The notes under the pieces are model-generated. The model ran no database searches. It was not told where the DNA came from and worked only from the letters and a program-made list of their open reading frames with translations. This document shows, one piece after another, positions 25,280-26,016 of a stretch of 26,016 nucleotides of DNA (its first letter is position 1; each line of letters begins with the position of its first letter). Source of the stretch: a virus; the IMG/VR virus record IMGVR_UViG_3300020205_000694, positions 1-26,016 of that record. One strand, written 5' to 3'. The position numbers were made by a program, and so were the translations under genes.

Positions 25280-26016
25280 ATGACTGATCGTACCCAATTT
25301 GAAGCCATGCTAGAGGCATTGATCAACGAAGATCAAGAAACAGCAAAAGAAATTTTCCACAACATCGTAGTAGCAAAATCACGCGAAATCTATGAAGAAC
25401 TTTTAGAAAGTGACTTTATGGAAGAAAAAGAATATGATGATGACGGTAACGAAATTACGAAAGATTCAAATGATTCGCAAGAAGAGTCAATAGACGACGA
25501 AGAAGATTCAGACGCAAATCCATTTGGTGCTGACGATTCTGAAGATGACGCAGAAGCTGATGACGCAGAAGGCGAAGAAGATGACATAGACGCCGACAGT
25601 GAAGAAGATCCATTTAGTGATGAAGAAAGCGACGGCGGTGACATGGAAGACCGTGTCATGGACTTAGAAGATGCTTTAGACGAATTAAAAGCTGAATTTG
25701 AACAGTTAATGGCTGACGAAGAAGGCGAAGACAGCATGGGCGGAATGGACGACATGGGCGGTGACGACATGGGCGGAATGGACGCTATGGGCGGTGACGA
25801 TTTAGAATCAGAGCCAATGATGGAATACACTAGAAAAGTTAGTCTTCCAAAACACGGTGACAACGGTACACAAACCCGTTCAGCTGTAGCTGGTAAGAAC
25901 AACATGGGCGGAACAACTGCTAACATTGCTAAGTCATTCTCAACAGAGAAAGGCGGTACCGAAGGTGGTTTAGCTAGTCCTAAAGCTGGCGATTTAACCA
26001 GCGGCCTAGGCAAGAT
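25280..26016 (+). CDS. 67: Prohead core protein gp67-like, 3' end outside window
   Basis: AGGAG (25267-25271) lies 8 bases before the ATG, and the frame stays open to the window edge (245 complete codons). The first 45 residues (MTDRTQFEAMLEALINEDQE and then AKEIFHNIVVAKSREIYEEL) match the style of T4 gp67 (LIEAIKSNDLVAARKLF). A very acidic region follows (about 50-155, Asp/Glu-rich as in gp67), then Met-Gly-Asp repeats (MGGMDDMGGDDMGG) and a basic Gly/Ser-rich part absent from the 80-residue T4 protein. gp67 is a scaffold-core component cut into peptides by gp21. Position two genes after the portal fits. It may include functions that T4 places in separate core genes. Confidence 0.65.
   Translation, partial: MTDRTQFEAMLEALINEDQETAKEIFHNIVVAKSREIYEELLESDFMEEKEYDDDGNEITKDSNDSQEESIDDEEDSDANPFGADDSEDDAEADDAEGEEDDIDADSEEDPFSDEESDGGDMEDRVMDLEDALDELKAEFEQLMADEEGEDSMGGMDDMGGDDMGGMDAMGGDDLESEPMMEYTRKVSLPKHGDNGTQTRSAVAGKNNMGGTTANIAKSFSTEKGGTEGGLASPKAGDLTSGLGK

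Noticed and set aside
25390-26013. Ser-rich open frame (207 codons) on the minus strand
   Set aside because: The Ser codons are the reverse complement of the Asp/Glu-rich gp67-like gene; an artefact of composition.
1-26016. CRISPR arrays, insertion sequences, integrase or attachment sites
   Set aside because: No regularly spaced repeats, transposase, integrase or flanking duplications were seen; the gene set is that of a lytic phage.

Overview
The window is part of a lytic, AT-rich, T4-like myovirus (contractile tail). The evidence is T4 core genes that can be recognised from their proteins: baseplate genes 6, 25, 5 and 53, late sigma factor 55, recombination nuclease 47/46, hub assembly genes 26 and 51, portal 20 and a gene 67-like head core protein. 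Long divergent versions of these genes, a gp5 without lysozyme and a giant structural protein next to gp6 point to the marine or freshwater 'far' T4 relatives (cyanophage or pelagiphage type) rather than a coliphage. The host cannot be named from the sequence.

Layout. (1) 1-13805, minus strand: a tightly packed baseplate and tail operon, read 54/48-like > 53 > hub > 5 > 25 > 6 > giant structural protein. The last gene runs off the left edge; its frame is open for all 4954 bases. Junctions are 1-12 bp gaps or 1-8 bp overlaps, apart from 56 bp before gene 6 that carry their own late-promoter-like element. (2) 13806-13881: a divergent control region. A minus-strand late-type element abuts a near-consensus sigma70 promoter on the plus strand. 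(3) 13882-18191, plus strand: an early or middle operon 55 > 47 > 46 > small unknown > GIY-YIG nuclease-like. (4) 18192-18702: 511 bases without a gene, locally GC-rich, with a run of hairpins. (5) 18703-19787, plus strand: a putative capsid internal protein beginning with a capsid-targeting-like peptide and apparently split by a -1 frame change. (6) 19780-20828, minus strand: 26 and 51. (7) 20891-26016, plus strand: tape measure, portal 20, a small unknown, and a gp67-like protein that is partial at the right edge.

How it works together. The early block supplies the late sigma factor (gp55) and the gp46/47 recombination nuclease. Late genes on both strands carry NATAAATA elements like the T4 late promoter TATAAATA, so gp55 made from the central promoter is likely to switch on the tail, baseplate and head genes on either side. 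The parts most worth a second look are the structured intergenic region, the split internal-protein gene and the face-to-face late promoters at 20840-20865.
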